Positions 49,601 to 62,646 of a stretch of DNA of 64,000 bases are shown piece after piece (position 1 is the first letter of the stretch; each line of letters begins with the position of its first letter). The DNA lies in contig CM060924.1 in assembly GCA_030737875.1 (NCBI GenBank), positions 148,050,197 through 148,114,196 on the forward strand, read 5' to 3'. A program made the position numbers and the translations under genes. The notes beneath the pieces are model-generated. The model had not been told where the DNA came from. It ran no database searches and saw only the letters and a program-made list of their open reading frames with translations. This stretch comes from Allium sativum. Its lineage: Eukaryota > Streptophyta > Magnoliopsida > Asparagales > Amaryllidaceae.

Positions 49601-51196
49601 GTGCAACATCACCAAAATCATGCGAAACTGGACTTCATCGTATTTAACTTTGTGGATATAGGATTGATGCTAGTTAGAAAACAAACAAAATGTTCTCGAA
49701 ATCACCAATTTTTATTGAAGATTCGGTTTTTAATTTATTTTTGAAGATCACTGATTTTTTACTAGAAGAAATACAATGGAAGAGGTTGAAGAGAAAATTG
49801 GGAAATTAGGGATTTAGAGTCAATGTAATTTATAGAGTAAAATATAGTATTTTATTATATTATTTTATTGTATTTTATTATTTATTATATTATTTATATA
49901 TGTCGGCAGTTGTTGCCTTTACTGTAGGCACATGTAGTTTTATCCTTGTCAGAACAAGGAGAGATTTTTATTTTTGACTTCGATGACATCAAGGGTATTA
50001 GCCGACATGTTGGACGAAAGGTAAAAGCACATGGCTTCTGATTTTTCCAAAGATTTAGTATGGGAAGATTGTCAAAATGCTCAACTCACGCTTGTGAATT
50101 CCTTCCCTCAATATATGTAATATTAGATATGATAGGATTTTTGATTATAGTAGAAAAGATTTGAATGTGATATAAAAATGTGTGTTTATATATATATAGT
50201 TATTTATTTAGCCAACCACTTTAACTGAAGGAACTAGAAAATGGTTGATCAAGATTGAATAGGATTTGCTACTGAATGCTTAGATAGGATTGTGCTGAGA
50301 TTTTCAGAATGGAACAAGCTAGACAAAAAATGTTCTTTTTATTTTATGACAAAGCCGCAGATTTTCTTAGATCGTACACAGATTGTCACATTTTTTTATA
50401 CTTATGCCAAGATTCGGTCTTAGATTTCAAGCGGATATGGTAGCGTCTAGATTTGGAAACAACGTGATCGTATTTGGTTGCGATTTTGCACGACTTTGTT
50501 TTGTTATATAGAGTTTTTGGTAACAATATGGAGATGATGTTCGGATTTTTTAAATTCAATTTATTTATAAGATAAATCATTAAAATTTATAAACAATTCC
50601 ATAGCGATTATTTGAAAATTTGATTTGAACATAACTCACAATATATAGGATGAAATCTCGATATTTCTCTTCCATTAGAAAATTTTAATCAAATAAATCT
50701 GAACGTTTCTTATTTCAAAGAAATCTGACTTATAATAGATTCTGTATATCCAATTGATGTTCAAACAGTTAAATTACGAACTGCCACTGTAACGACCCGA
50801 GTTTTCGCAATCCTGAGTAATCGACATAAACTCAATGTCGACTATCCAAGCATCGAAAAAACCGGATAGTAAATAAAAGAAGTTAGAGGGTGAGAATAGA
50901 TAAGATAGAAACTTAGAATAGAAGAAGAAGAACATACAACATCAGAGTAAACACGAATCCCACAGCGGAACGAATAAATATATTTCATAACATAACTTTG
51001 AAATAAAACAGTATCTGTGTACGATACCATTATTTGAGTATACACTTACAACACAGCGGAAATAACAATAGCTATATAATCCTGAAGCCTCCTGCTCCAG
51101 CTTTTCAAGTATCTGAAAAATCCCGATTACTTGACTGCCGGTACAAAATTGGGCACCCAAGAGTTTAGGGAAAACAAAACAAAATAAACTCTGGGT

Positions 51197-51210
51197 CAGT
51201 CATGTGACTA
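51197..51210 (-). promoter_or_regulatory. Conserved LTR inverted repeat, F copy
   Basis: On the - strand it reads TAGTCA-CA-TGACTG followed by acccagagttt, about 409 bp from the LTR 3' end. Confidence 0.6.
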
Positions 51211-52974
51211 GTGTGAGTAAACTCCAACCATTTGTTTAACTTTTAAAATCCTTTCTAAAGAAATGAAAATCGTAAGACCGATCCACACATAAACACAGAT
51301 GGTTTTTACCTTACGATAACCCAAAACATTCTTTAAAATCAATACTCTTCTGATATTATAATAATGTCTAAATCAGATAAATAACAATCTAGTGGAAACA
51401 CATTCATCTCACATTCCACATATATTATAAACAATCAAACCCTGCGAGCGCTTATTGGGTAATGGATTTCCAATTATGACAAGGTATGGAACCGCCTTCC
51501 GATCAGTGTACTCTAGAAGCGATACACTGGAGTTCAACAAGAACATCTTGTAACTTGGCCACACATGACCGGCCATTCATTTCGCTTGAATGTTCCAAAT
51601 ATATTGTCATCTTACGGTTGGTATACCAACATAACCGTTCCCGGAAGATACTTAATTGAAAGAAGTAACAAATTAATATTCTCTATATGGTGACAATATA
51701 CCCTAATTGGGTGCGGCCCACTTGGCCATGCTGCATGCCCGATTTATGTCATTTCCAGTTGATGAGGCTTGAGGTCATATCATACTCTTTGATAGATCAT
51801 CTTCATTTACTTTGAACGCCACATCGTTATACCCAACAAATCACAAATTGATTTCCCTAAAAATATCACGGGTATAAAGCTAAGAGAAACGAATTCCTCC
51901 GCCACCAAACGTAAATACGTTTGAAGAGATCAACTTACGCGATCTATTAAATATACACTATCAGACATTCTTCCATACAGGTTGTCCTTGGACTGGACAA
52001 ACCGAAGGCACTATTTTGTAAATCCATCTTAGGCAATTTCTACCTAGGATTGCCAGAACGACCATTGCATAAACTCCATCTTCAATTATCTTCATCATAT
52101 TTGATTCGCAACGCTAATGCCCATATAGAGCGGTTTTCGAATAATAAATCTAATCCCGGTCCCTTCGTATTGACAAAAGAAATGGCCAAAAACTTTGATA
52201 GTCGGTGATTTAACTATCGAAGGAAAACATGTGTACAAACAACAGTCGTATTTCCAAATGGAAATCTTACTGAGCAAATCATCAATCAACACTGATTCCC
52301 TTTAATTTAATTTATTATTAAATTATTCATTTCCCTATTTCCGGTTCCATATATTCGTAAATTCTTATTTTCTAAATTTAGAAAATATATGTTATTAATC
52401 ATCGGAAAATATTTCCATATTTACCCTCATTTCTTATTTTCTATATTAGAAAATATTTCTGGTTCTTATTTGGAAAACATTTCCAAAACTCCTTCACTGG
52501 ATTTAAACAGATGTTTAAATAAAACATCGCGACGCCAACTCGAACCATTACACTCATTAACTAAATTCACTTAAGCAGCCTTCACTATCGAACCTTAACC
52601 ATTCCTTAGTTAAAAACGAAGTCAATCAAGTTGGGATATAACTACCTCTCAGACCTTAACTGAATAACATTTCTAACTTTGAAATAAACAAAGTTCACCT
52701 TCTAAATCTTTAACAAACTTCCTTACGTAAATCTTGGATTCTATTTACGAATCCACTCCTTTTACAGAAATGATTTGATTATAACAATAGTGTTAAAATC
52801 CCATGCTTCTGAAATATAATAACTAAAATATAACTTTTATTTCTTAATTTGGATAAATAAATAGACAACTAATTTATTAATATATAAATAAATTTTGATT
52901 AAAACTGAAAGTGAATAGTACTTTCCACGAATTCGATATAATCGAATTCCATGTATATTTCTCTTTTGAATAAA

Positions 52975-53400
52975 CTATATTCGATTTAACTCTTTTCGAA
53001 TAACTAATTCGATTAACTCCTTTCGAATAACTAATTTGATTAACTCCTTTCGAATAACTAATTCGATTAACCCACTTCGAATATCTAATTCGATTAACTC
53101 TCTTCGAATATCTAATTCGATTTACTCTCTTCGAATATCTTATATTCGATTAACTCTCTTCGAATATTTAATTCGATTAACTCCTTTCGAATAACTAATT
53201 CGATTAACTCTCTTCAAATATCTAATATTCAATTAACTCTCTTCAAATATCTAATTCGATTAACTCCTTTTGAATAACTAATTCGATTAACTCTCTTCGA
53301 ATAACTCTATTTGATTAACTCTTATTCGATTAACACTATTCGATGAACTCTTATTCGATTAATTCTAACTCTAATCGATTAACTCTTATTCGATTAATTC
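52975..53400 (-). repeat. 27-bp degenerate tandem repeat in F
   Basis: Units of the form attcgattaactcctttcg+aataacta occur in about a dozen variants, degrading rightward into shorter attcgattaactctt copies. Confidence 0.8.
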
Positions 53401-53952
53401 TAATTCGATTAACTCTCTTTTCAATCCTATTTCAGAACCTAAATCCCTTTTGTAAATATCTTATTTGAAAAATATTCACTTCAATCCCTTATTCACATCG
53501 AATGTGAATAGTATTTCTTTTATCGAATCAAAACAGTTTGATTTCGCAATTAAAAAACACTATCCCCAAATCCAATTTCTTTGTACACTTCTATTTATAT
53601 AATTTTCTATGAAAAATTATTTTATACTTCTAACACTAAAATCTCATTTAATTCCCTTAAAAACTAAGTTCAAATTCCATTTGAAATATCGGTGTTAAAA
53701 CCGGTTTCTACATCTCTACATAAATCCAAACTTATATTTTTATTTAGTGAAAATTAGGCTCACATCCTTAAAACTAAACTTAATTAGGCTCACATCCTCC
53801 CCTTTAGAAACATATAAATTTCATCCTTATTTTCAAACAGCGGTTCACTTTTTTACAGAAGTTCCCTTTTTCACTTAATTAACGCTGTGATTTATGTAAT
53901 ACAAAACACGTATTAGGGTTTTTTTCTTTTCAGAATCATATAGTTCTGTGTC

Positions 53953-54077
53953 ATGGCGGTGCGACATCGTTCTCTATTTTTTCATTTCATCAATCTAAAA
54001 TTTACGACGCTCGTAATTCTTTCAGCGATTTATTTAGATCCATCCTTAATTTATACAATGAATGTTTATTCTTCGAG
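53953..54077 (+). other. Possible first exon of the MULE transposase gene
   Basis: The open frame MAVRHRSLFFH... runs 41 codons from ATG 53953 to a donor-like CGAG|GTAATT (GT at 54078-54079). It sits just inside the presumed left terminal repeat. No domain is recognised, and it may be chance. Confidence 0.25.
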
Positions 54078-54662
54078 GTAATTTATACTTTTTTTTTAGT
54101 TTTTATTTTCTACACGTATCATTTTTTTCCTCAATCTTTGTTAATTGATTAATACGATCTTCTGTAATTTTATAGACCTGTCGCTTAACAATATTGTATA
54201 TAGTTTTAATGTTATTATAGATTGTACAGGTTTATTTGTTTAGTTTGGCAATACATTTGTTCTTATATTCTGAATATGTGTATATAAATATGCATAATTT
54301 GGTAATATTTGCATAAAAATATGCAAATGTTATTATAATTGGTGTATAGGGCTTCGCATATATTCAGGAAATTTGCATATATGTATTCATATATTCTATA
54401 TAAATGCATTAGAATATAAAACTATTTTGAATATCTGTTTGTGTGTGTTTGTTAATTAATTGTATACAAATATGCATATTTTCTTAATATATGCATATTG
54501 AAATGTTTAATATATGCATATATTGTTAATATTTTTAATTTTTTAAATTTTTGTCTAATGTTATTTGATTACTGGAGATTATGTTTATTATTGTTTATTC
54601 TTTGCTTCGTGTAACAGTTTTCTGCTGATAATGTTGTATTGGTGTTGTTGATATTTGGTAAT

Positions 54663-55360
54663 GACGGATGTGGATAAGGATGTTTAATAGCTGCTACCGG
54701 AAAAAATGGAATTGAAGGTTTGTTGTTTACAGTTTATTTTTCGCTTATAACATCAATTATTGTGTTTTTAATCATACATGTATGTTTTTTTTCTGAGTAT
54801 TTGCATGTGTTCATGAATTTAATCTGAACAGTATAATATTCTTTTGTATATATGCTTTTAATTATGCATATTTCGGTTTATATAGCATGCAATAATGCAG
54901 AAATTGAAAACAAATGCATGCAATTGTTCGGAAAATTGAATTAAATGCATAATTGTATGCATTTAATCTGGATACATGCATACTTGAATGCAATTATTAT
55001 ATCTGTACAGATTGTTTTTAACTGTTATAATTTTGTGCATTCATGTATGGAAATATTTATTGAATTTGAATAAATGTGTGCAAATTTGATTAAATATTAA
55101 AAAATAAAACATAAATGTATGTATGAATATGATTTTACTGCAAATTTGCGCTGTAGTATATTAATTATTTGTTCCAGTTTTACTTCTTTTTTGTACTATT
55201 TGTTTATGTAGTTTATTTTATTCCTTTTAATATTTTTTATTTATTTTTTATAGGTTTTTTCCATGTAGCAATTGCTATTGTTTCTGGAGAAGATGAAGAC
55301 AATTGGATTTGGTATTGTCAACAACTCAAAAACTTTCTAAAAGATGATCATAGAAGATGA
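54663..55360 (+). pseudogene. MULE transposase fragment with an intron
   Basis: Exon part 54663-54717 reads DGC-G, an internal TAA, then GCLIAATGKNGIE. This matches the D-G-C/T...LLxAxGxDGN part of the MULE transposase core, with the first catalytic Asp region. A GT-AG interval (54718-55253, 536 bp, AT-rich) follows. After it, 55254-55360 reads FFHVAIAIVSGEDEDNW then WYCQQLKNFL, the family block PIAFAVVxxENxxSWxWF. Removing the interval leaves the frame open across the junction (codon GGT made from both sides). It then stops at 55358-55360. The element is a fossil: one internal stop, and no further core sequence could be followed. Confidence 0.75.
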
Positions 55361-56272
55361 CGTGTTATTCAAAAGACTATTACAAGTTTTTTTTGTGATT
55401 TATTTTTAACAAAGTTCTACTGTATAGTGTTTTGAGCTTTTACATTTTGGTTCAAATTTAGTTTAGTATTTTAATTTTAAATTCTGTGATTTTTATAGTT
55501 ATTTCTTTAGCCTTATATATATATATGCAATTATTCAGCATAGTTGCATACATGTATGCAATTACGCTGAATATTTGTATCATCTTTTCCTGCTATTTTG
55601 CATTGCTGTGTAAATGTATGAACCAGTTCGTAGTAGTTACATACAAATACGAAAGTATCTTTATAACTGGCTAATGTATATGAGTATTTTCAAATGTTAC
55701 ATGCAAGTATGCAATTGTTCTTATTAAGTGCATGCAAGTATTCAATTGTTCAGCATGTACGCATATTCTCTTTTATCGTTAATATTTGTTCCCTTTGTTT
55801 ATCATAATTTTTTTTACATGCATATTTTCCAGTTTAAATTTTCTTATGAAAAAACAAAGGCAACATCGACTGTTGGAATGATTCAGCAAATACTTGCACT
55901 TATGTAAACAATTATATGGAAAAAATGCATAAATGTATGCAAGTATTCAAAATATGCTCAAAATACAAAAAATTTAAAGCATTCCCATTTACTCTTGCAA
56001 CAAATAACAATATTTTCATATAACTATGACATTAACCTTATTATTTAGACAACACAAATATGCATAACATTTAACAATACTTGCATTTACGTATGCTAGT
56101 ATTATGAAAAACTGTACATAGGAAAGAAACAATTCATAATTTCATTTAAGATCAGAATAATTTATTTAGGTACATAAATTTCATCCGTAATTCAGTAATG
56201 GAACTACATAATCATGTCGTAGTAATTCAGTATTTTAAGCTATCAATTTCCCAACCATATCTATATATGATT

Positions 56273-56326
56273 TCAAGCTTTCTCCTGCTCACTTTCTACT
56301 GCATCATTTTCTTTTACATCGGGTCT
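56273..56326 (-). other. Possible terminal exon on the - strand of the MULE
   Basis: On the - strand an acceptor-like TTGTTTTGCAG (AG at 56327-56328) precedes a short open stretch (RPDVKENDAVESEQEKA in one frame) ending at TGA 56273-56275. The function is unknown. The coding signal is weak but is flanked by AT-rich intron-like DNA. Confidence 0.25.
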
Positions 56327-57430
56327 CTGCAAAACAAGGAAAACAATTTTAAATAAACATGTTTAAATGCATATAAGTATGAAACAAATATTGGATATAT
56401 GCACACCTGTATGCAACAGTTATTACTACATCAACAAAATCATGCAACAATCAATACATAAGTGCATACTTGCACTGTAAAATTTGGATTTACTGCACAG
56501 AATTAATGAACATATGTAATAACCCGGAAATCCGAGCCAATTTAAAATTTTTATTCTGGCAATTTCAATGAATTCTGAATATTTAAAATAAATTATTTTA
56601 AATAATAAGGACGAGAAATTTATTTTGAATAGAATTAGAATGAATATATTTATTTTAATCGTCGTTAGAATATAAATATTTATTTTAAATTATAAAAGGA
56701 ATTGAAAATGGCGCGGTAGTTTGAAATTTCGATTTCAAAATTCAAATGAATGTACAGGATTCAAAAAAAACCGGATTTTAGTGAAACCAAAAATATTAGA
56801 ATCTAATTGAGAATATCTTTCCAACGAATCAGAAAAATTGAAATTTCATAGCGGGAATAAAAAGTTATGCCCAGTTGAAAATCCAGAATAGTCGCTGTGG
56901 AATTCTGGCCCTAAAAAATGGAAATTTTGCAAACGACCTCTGTTTTTGACGAAACCTCTTTTTGTTGGATCCGTGATGTCAAGTTATTGCTAGATTCCAA
57001 AATTCGTAATTTTTCGAACCAATATGTGAGCGTGGCAAAGGAAAACGCGTTTGATCAGTTTTAGTTGATTTTAATCGACTGGAAAATGGCCATTTTCAAA
57101 CGGTATCATAATTTGACGAAATTAGTTTTGTTAAGGCCGTATCGTCAATACGATGCTAGAAATAATTTTTCGGGAACTTTTAGAGTCAGTATGTGGCCCC
57201 GGTAAATTGAAATGTATGTTTAAAATTGAATATATATATATATATATTTATTTATTTATATTTTAATCTAAACGGAAACTGATCGTAACAGCCAAATTGG
57301 CCTACAATACATATCCCATTGTGTTCGGAATGGGGGTAATACGCTACGAACGACAGTCGGTGGGTTCGATTTCAAGTTCGAAATAAAAAGTTGCTTTTTG
57401 AAATTAAATATAATAAAATATATAAAATAT

Positions 57431-57438
57431 TATATAAA
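57431..57438 (+). promoter_or_regulatory. TATA-like box of A2
   Basis: tatataaa lies directly upstream of a CT-rich stretch (ctcctttccctcttctctctc), a usual plant transcription start context. The equivalent zone in A is at about 11815-11838. Confidence 0.5.
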
Positions 57439-59139
57439 CCTAACTCCTTTCCCTCTTCTCTCTCTACCTTTCAGAATCGAAATGAAAAAAACCCGAAGAT
57501 AAAACCGCTCCTTCCCCCTGGATCTCACCGCCGCTCCCCTAGGAGGAGCGATGCCGCAACCAGACCCCCCTCCCCCCGCCTCTGTCCCCTCCACCTCCTT
57601 CTCCTCCCCCTTATCCTCTTGCGAACCCCAAAAACACGCAGTCGAAGCACCCAAACCCTCGCCTGAAATCGAACCGCGAACCCCCTTCAGCCCATAACCA
57701 CCGCCGCCTTGGCCACTGCTCAACCCTCCGACGACTGCTGAACCCCCCCTCACGCAGTGCAAACAGTGAAGAAACCCCCTCCCTTCAACAAATGTGAGTT
57801 CTTTTTTGTATTTATTTCAAAACTGAATTTTTATTTACGTTAAAACTGAATTTTTATTTATGTTAAAAACTGAATTTTTATTTATTTCAAAACTGAATTT
57901 TTATTTATGTTAAAACAGAATTTTTATATATGTTAAAGGTGAGATTTTTATTTATGTAAAAGTTGAGATTTTTATATATATCATCATATATAGAGTAGTG
58001 ATTTTTAATGATAATAAAATATGATTTTTATATCATAGGAATAATAAAGATAAGATTTTCAATTAAGTAAGGTAAGACTTTTATGAAGTTTAAATCCGAT
58101 TTTTCATATGGAGTTGAAGTAATAAAAATATGATCTTTCATAAATATATAACGATATAGAAATTTGATTTATATATTTATGTATATATAGTGGCAAGGGA
58201 AAAATATAATTTTTATATTATAGAGATAATAAAAATATGATTTTTATATTATAGAGATAATAAAAATATGATTTTTATCTGTATAGCGTTGTATTAAAAA
58301 TGTGATTTTTAATATAGAAACCGTGTGAAACAAAGGGCGATGGAACGGATTGAAATCAAAAAGGAATTCAAACGATTCTGAAATTCAGAAATGAAATGGC
58401 GGAGTGGAACCCTAGGTGAGAACTTCTCACTTTTAATTTATTTTCTAGTTGAAATATATACTAGGATGCAGACGGTGCTTAGCACCCAACAGCCGTCGTC
58501 CGCGGACCATGGATGACTTATTTGTTTGATTGTCGTGTTGTGAAAATTGATTGTGTGATGGAATAAATATTTAATAGTTAAAAATATAATTTTTAACGTG
58601 TATATAAAATAAAGATTTACAAAAAATCGAACGATTTGTTTATATACACACATTTGACTGATATTGATTGGGACGATAAATTTTACACCTCGCCCAACTG
58701 CATAAATAAAACCTGTGTTTGGTTATTTGAAACCCCACACGGGTACTGGGATGAAATATGACATACACTAATCCCAATAATTAGCTGTATGTCGATCGAT
58801 TGATTAACAGGCTGTTATAACCGTTAGATATTTATACTTGATGCTTATGCAGTGTAGAACGCACTATGGATGATGGTTGACTGTGTTTGGCTGTTGTGGT
58901 GTACGTGTGTTGTATGAAATCCATATAATCACATTATATGGTAATTGACTGTGTCTGATTCCAGTTCAGAATTATCGAATATTTTAAAATAATATTTAGT
59001 GAATATTGAAATGTGAAGCCGTGTCAGGTAGTTAAACGCCATTTTAACACGAACGGGAATTTTGCCGATTTTATTCATTTTATAATGAATATCGAAAAGT
59101 GATTTCAAAATCGAATATTTTGAAAATGAAATTCGAATC

Positions 59140-59420
59140 AAATTGAAAGATTTGAAATTCGAATTAAATTGAAAATATTTGAAATTCGAATTAAATTGAA
59201 TAGAATTAAAATTCGAATTAAATTGAAAAGATTTGAAATTCGAATTAAATTGAAAAGATTTGAAATTCGAATTAAATTGAATAGAATTGAAATTCGAATT
59301 AAATTGAATAGAATTGAAATTCGAATTAAATTGAATAGAATTGAAATTCGAATTAAATTGAATTTTGAGTTAAATTGAAATAGAATTGAAATTCGAATTA
59401 AATTGAAATTGAAATCGATT
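59140..59420 (+). repeat. 27-bp tandem repeat in A2
   Basis: About eight to ten copies of aaattcgaattaaattgaat+agaattg with ga/aa variants. Because 27 is a multiple of 3, it stays open as the repetitive frame 59169-59378, which is not a gene. The array is absent at the corresponding place in A. Confidence 0.9.
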
Positions 59421-60148
59421 TGAATTGAAATCGATTTGAAATTAATTGAAAACGAATTTATATTGGGAAATTAAATTTTGATTTGAATTTGAGATGGAAG
59501 TTGAAATCGTTTTGAAAACGAATTGAAAGTGATTTATAAAATACAATTTAAATGGAAATCGACAAAATATATATTATATATATAATATAATGGCCTGAAT
59601 AGAACGCGCCGCGCTGCGGCAATTCGCGAATTTCGACCATTGACTTCGAATGGATATTACGAGAGATCCGACCGTCGGATTCTCCTAAAACTGGAACCGT
59701 TGGGTTCGTATCGAAAAGAGCTTTCTAACGAATATAAGAAATTAGAAATCTAACGGTTGGATTTGGAATTATGTCCAAATCAAATTTGGAAAAGGTCGCT
59801 ATAAGTGCAGTTCGATGGCGGTTGATGGAAATCGACTGTACGGGCCTTGATAAAATAATAAAAAATATTAACAATTAGTGTAAAATCATAAGAAATGATT
59901 TGGAAAGAATTGGGATTAAAAACTCCATATTTGAAAAGGTAAAAATAGATTTTTATCGAAATGAACTAGTTTTGAACTAGAATTATAATCACCTTTATTT
60001 TTAGAAATAAACAAAGTGGATTTGAAATGTTATTGAAAATAACCAGAATTTCCAATATATAATTGGAATGGATTTGAGTCGTAATTGTTTTCGGAATATT
60101 TCGATGTTGGATTTCGTGACTATACAGATATTGTTATGGAAATTTGAA

Positions 60149-60150
<2 letters not shown>

Positions 60151-60188
<38 letters not shown>
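60151..60188. repeat. (AT)n microsatellite
   Basis: About 19 AT units in A2. Confidence 0.95.
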
Positions 60189-60190
<2 letters not shown>

Positions 60191-62270
60191 TTATTTCCAA
60201 TACGATATTTGTTGGTTATAGGATTTGATATTGAATATAAGCTGATATATTTTCTATTCAGAGCCTTGTATTTAATATCAAATAGGACTTGGGTTTGTCG
60301 TGAATGGTGTCTTCATTAACACTGTTCTTAAACCCAGTTGAGAAAAGAGTAAATCTTTTTATTTAGATTTAATGAAGTATACCAATTAAATGATATTTAA
60401 TTGGAATTGAATTGGAATTGATTTTTCGGTTTATCGTGAACCGTGTTTTAAATGACATTGGTTCTTTAACCCAGTTAAATATAGGATTTATTTCCTGGAT
60501 TTGAATAATCATTAAGTAATGATTTTTGGAAGTTAAAACTGAATTAGAGTTTTAATGAATCTTTAATTAGATTGAAAAGTGAATTTGATAATTAAAATTA
60601 TCAAATTCAAGAAACGATCGAGAATGGAGTACCACTAGTTTTACTCCTGACGATCGTTAAATCTTTAATTAGATTTGAATGTGAAATGGTAATTGAATTT
60701 ACCGATAACACCGTGGTGTTAGATATGAAATATTACCAGTTTTACTTCATGGGGTGTATAGGTTGGGATTGGGAAATTTAACAAATAATTACTTCGGTAA
60801 GGTTCGTTAATCCTGACTAGTTTAGATAAACCATAATTTGGTTTGAATTGATATTCAAAAGAAGATTAAAGAATAAATTTAAAGAATTTATCTTTGATAA
60901 AATTAATGGGAACCTTTCCCAAAGTATAAGAATATTTGAATAAAAGAATATTCTGAATTGGAATGAGGCGTATGTGGTGTTTAGGTAACACTTGTTTATT
61001 ATATTCCGAGTTATTCAGAAAGACCGGGTTTATCCCATTCTGAATAATTGATTCGACGTGGTGTCGAGGATGAAGACGGTGGTCGAAGACCAGAGGTCTT
61101 CACATCGTTTGGATAACTATTGATGATCTTGATTGGGCTGTACACCCAAGAGGAGGGAATCAGTTGGTGATCGTCTAGACGTACTTGGAGATCGATGGAT
61201 ATGCGAGGTACAAGGTGCCTCCGATTTGGTTCAAACCCAGAACGAACTCGTATAGACTGTGTGTCTGACATTGGATTTTGCTTTGTGTTGATTGATCTCT
61301 ATTAAATATACATCTGCCTGGAGAAGGGGAATTCATTCCCTTATTTCACCCTTCTCTGAGACGTACGGGATCAAAGGGTGTATATCGATAGACATCAGTC
61401 GCATGGCGTGAATTGCCTGTGTGGCAGGCCTAAATGGCAAATGATCAAGGCTTTTGTTGAAAAGCAAAGTCTTGTGGTTGATGATCAAAGCATGGCCTGT
61501 GTGGCATAGCTTTGTGTAGCGTTGATTCGCGAGCCTCACACCCCGGTTATGAACCAGAAACGGGAGAGGACCTCAAGGAGGACATGCGGTTCTTTCTAGC
61601 TAGGGTGGTGTCAGTGACCTACCAGCCCTGACATTTATATTATTTTCACCTATGTGGTTGTTGCTGTTGCGAGGCGCCTCGGATATATCGTTGACTATGT
61701 GGAGCCGATGGAGTCATTTGGCTCATTTACGCCCCAAAGGGCGGGGAAACGCAGTGTTCAGGCACTATAATCCATATCGGTGCACCGGCCCTGACCATCC
61801 ATGGGGTAGTTGCGGCTGTTCCCGAGGCTCGGGCTAGGGAGTCTCGAAGCAGTGAGGACGATCCCTTGCCTCGATTCACAGATGGAGATCCAACTTCCAA
61901 ATACGACATTTTTCCGTTTTAATTGTAGAACTAGTATGGCAATATGTTATATGGTACCCATGCCGTCTATGATTGATACTTATGATTGAAATTGTTTTGA
62001 CACTATGCACTTATAGTAATAATAAATGATGAAATTTAGCGTATAAAGCATTCTTTGGCTATTATAAGGTAAAACCCTATCCTCCTGCTTGTGTTGCATT
62101 GTGTGATGGGACATGGGTCTTATAATAGCTTCATTGTTCTTTATTTAACATTGTGCTATTGTTTTATGCATTGGTATTCTTGGGTGGAAACCCGTTCTGT
62201 GTTATACGGCGTGGTCCCACGATTTACCTAACTTTAAAATAAACATTAATAACTGTTTTAGTTCTCACAC

Positions 62271-62284
62271 CAGTCACATGACTG
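62271..62284 (+). promoter_or_regulatory. Conserved LTR inverted repeat, A2 copy
   Basis: CAGTCA-CA-TGACTG, 362 bp before the LTR end, followed by acctggagttt. Confidence 0.65.
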
Positions 62285-62646
62285 ACCTGGAGTTTATTAT
62301 TTTAACCTAAACTCTGGGTGCCCTTATTTTCGACACGGGCAGCTAGTAGTTTTGGTTTTGCAGATTTATATTCCCAGGATCCTGGTTTACAGCTGGAATG
62401 ATATTCTGAAAGCTTTGTATCCGTATATCTCCTTCAGTTGTGTTTTGTATTATTTTCCGTTGCTATGTAATGTATTGTAATCTCTGGCATTATCAAATGT
62501 ATAATATTTATTCTTACTCTGTATATTCTTGTAATCTGATGAAATTGTTGTAATAAGCAATGAAATGTTCTTCTGTTTGTGTTCCGATGTGGCTTGTTCT
62601 AAACTCAATCTGGGATTACCCGTAAGGGGGATTTCGGGTCGTTTCA

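Larger units (their letters stand above)
48497..50787. other. Unassigned DNA between A and F
   Basis: No recognisable gene. 48740-48975 has a motif cluster (listed separately). 49200-49620 has a CT/C-rich stretch like a plant leader with a 50-codon open frame (49448-49600, starting MVSTVRPKKS) with no known domain. The rest, 49650-50787, is AT-rich and featureless. The right edge gccac abuts the F LTR. This may be an old noncoding element or host intergenic DNA. Confidence 0.4.
50788..53835 (-). repeat. Family F LTR (right end unresolved), relative of E
   Basis: It starts tgtaacgacccg at 50788 in reverse orientation, so this is the LTR 3' end. Reverse-complement similarity to E is clear in the LTR end, the segment around 51470-51560 against 4290-4400 (tgacaaggtatggaacc), and cctctcagacctta at about 52647. 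It carries an inverted repeat at 51197 and a 27-bp repeat zone at about 52975-53400. There are no open frames of interest. The right limit is set only by where a possible MULE terminal repeat begins, and no target duplication was found. Confidence 0.6.
56515..62646 (+). repeat. Solo LTR A2, 6.1 kb
   Basis: It begins tgtaataacccgg and ends cgggtcgtttca, with flanks acata and acaaa (4 of 5 bases equal). No primer site or purine tract adjoins, so it is a solo LTR left by recombination. It parallels the A LTR along its length (start block; CT-rich leader 57440-57780; gtgagaacttctcac near 58412; gtatgtcgatcgatt near 58787; atggcctgaatagaac near 59590; inverted repeat 62271) but lacks the block duplicated in A. 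It therefore belongs to a different subfamily. It splits the MULE. Confidence 0.88.

Noticed and set aside
52975..53400. CRISPR-like spacing of repeats
   Set aside because: This is a plant nuclear tandem repeat without unique spacers or cas genes.
1040..53835. E and F as two LTRs of one element
   Set aside because: They are in opposite orientation and have different arm sequences and repeats; they are independent insertions of related families.
57391..57762. Proline- and serine-rich open frames on both strands at the A2 leader
   Set aside because: They come from CT-rich leader DNA after the TATA-like box; the frames are not shared with the A copy.
59169..59378. 69-codon open frame with repeating IRIKLNRIE peptide
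   Set aside because: It is a translation of a 27-bp tandem repeat inside a solo LTR; the open frame is a consequence of the unit length.
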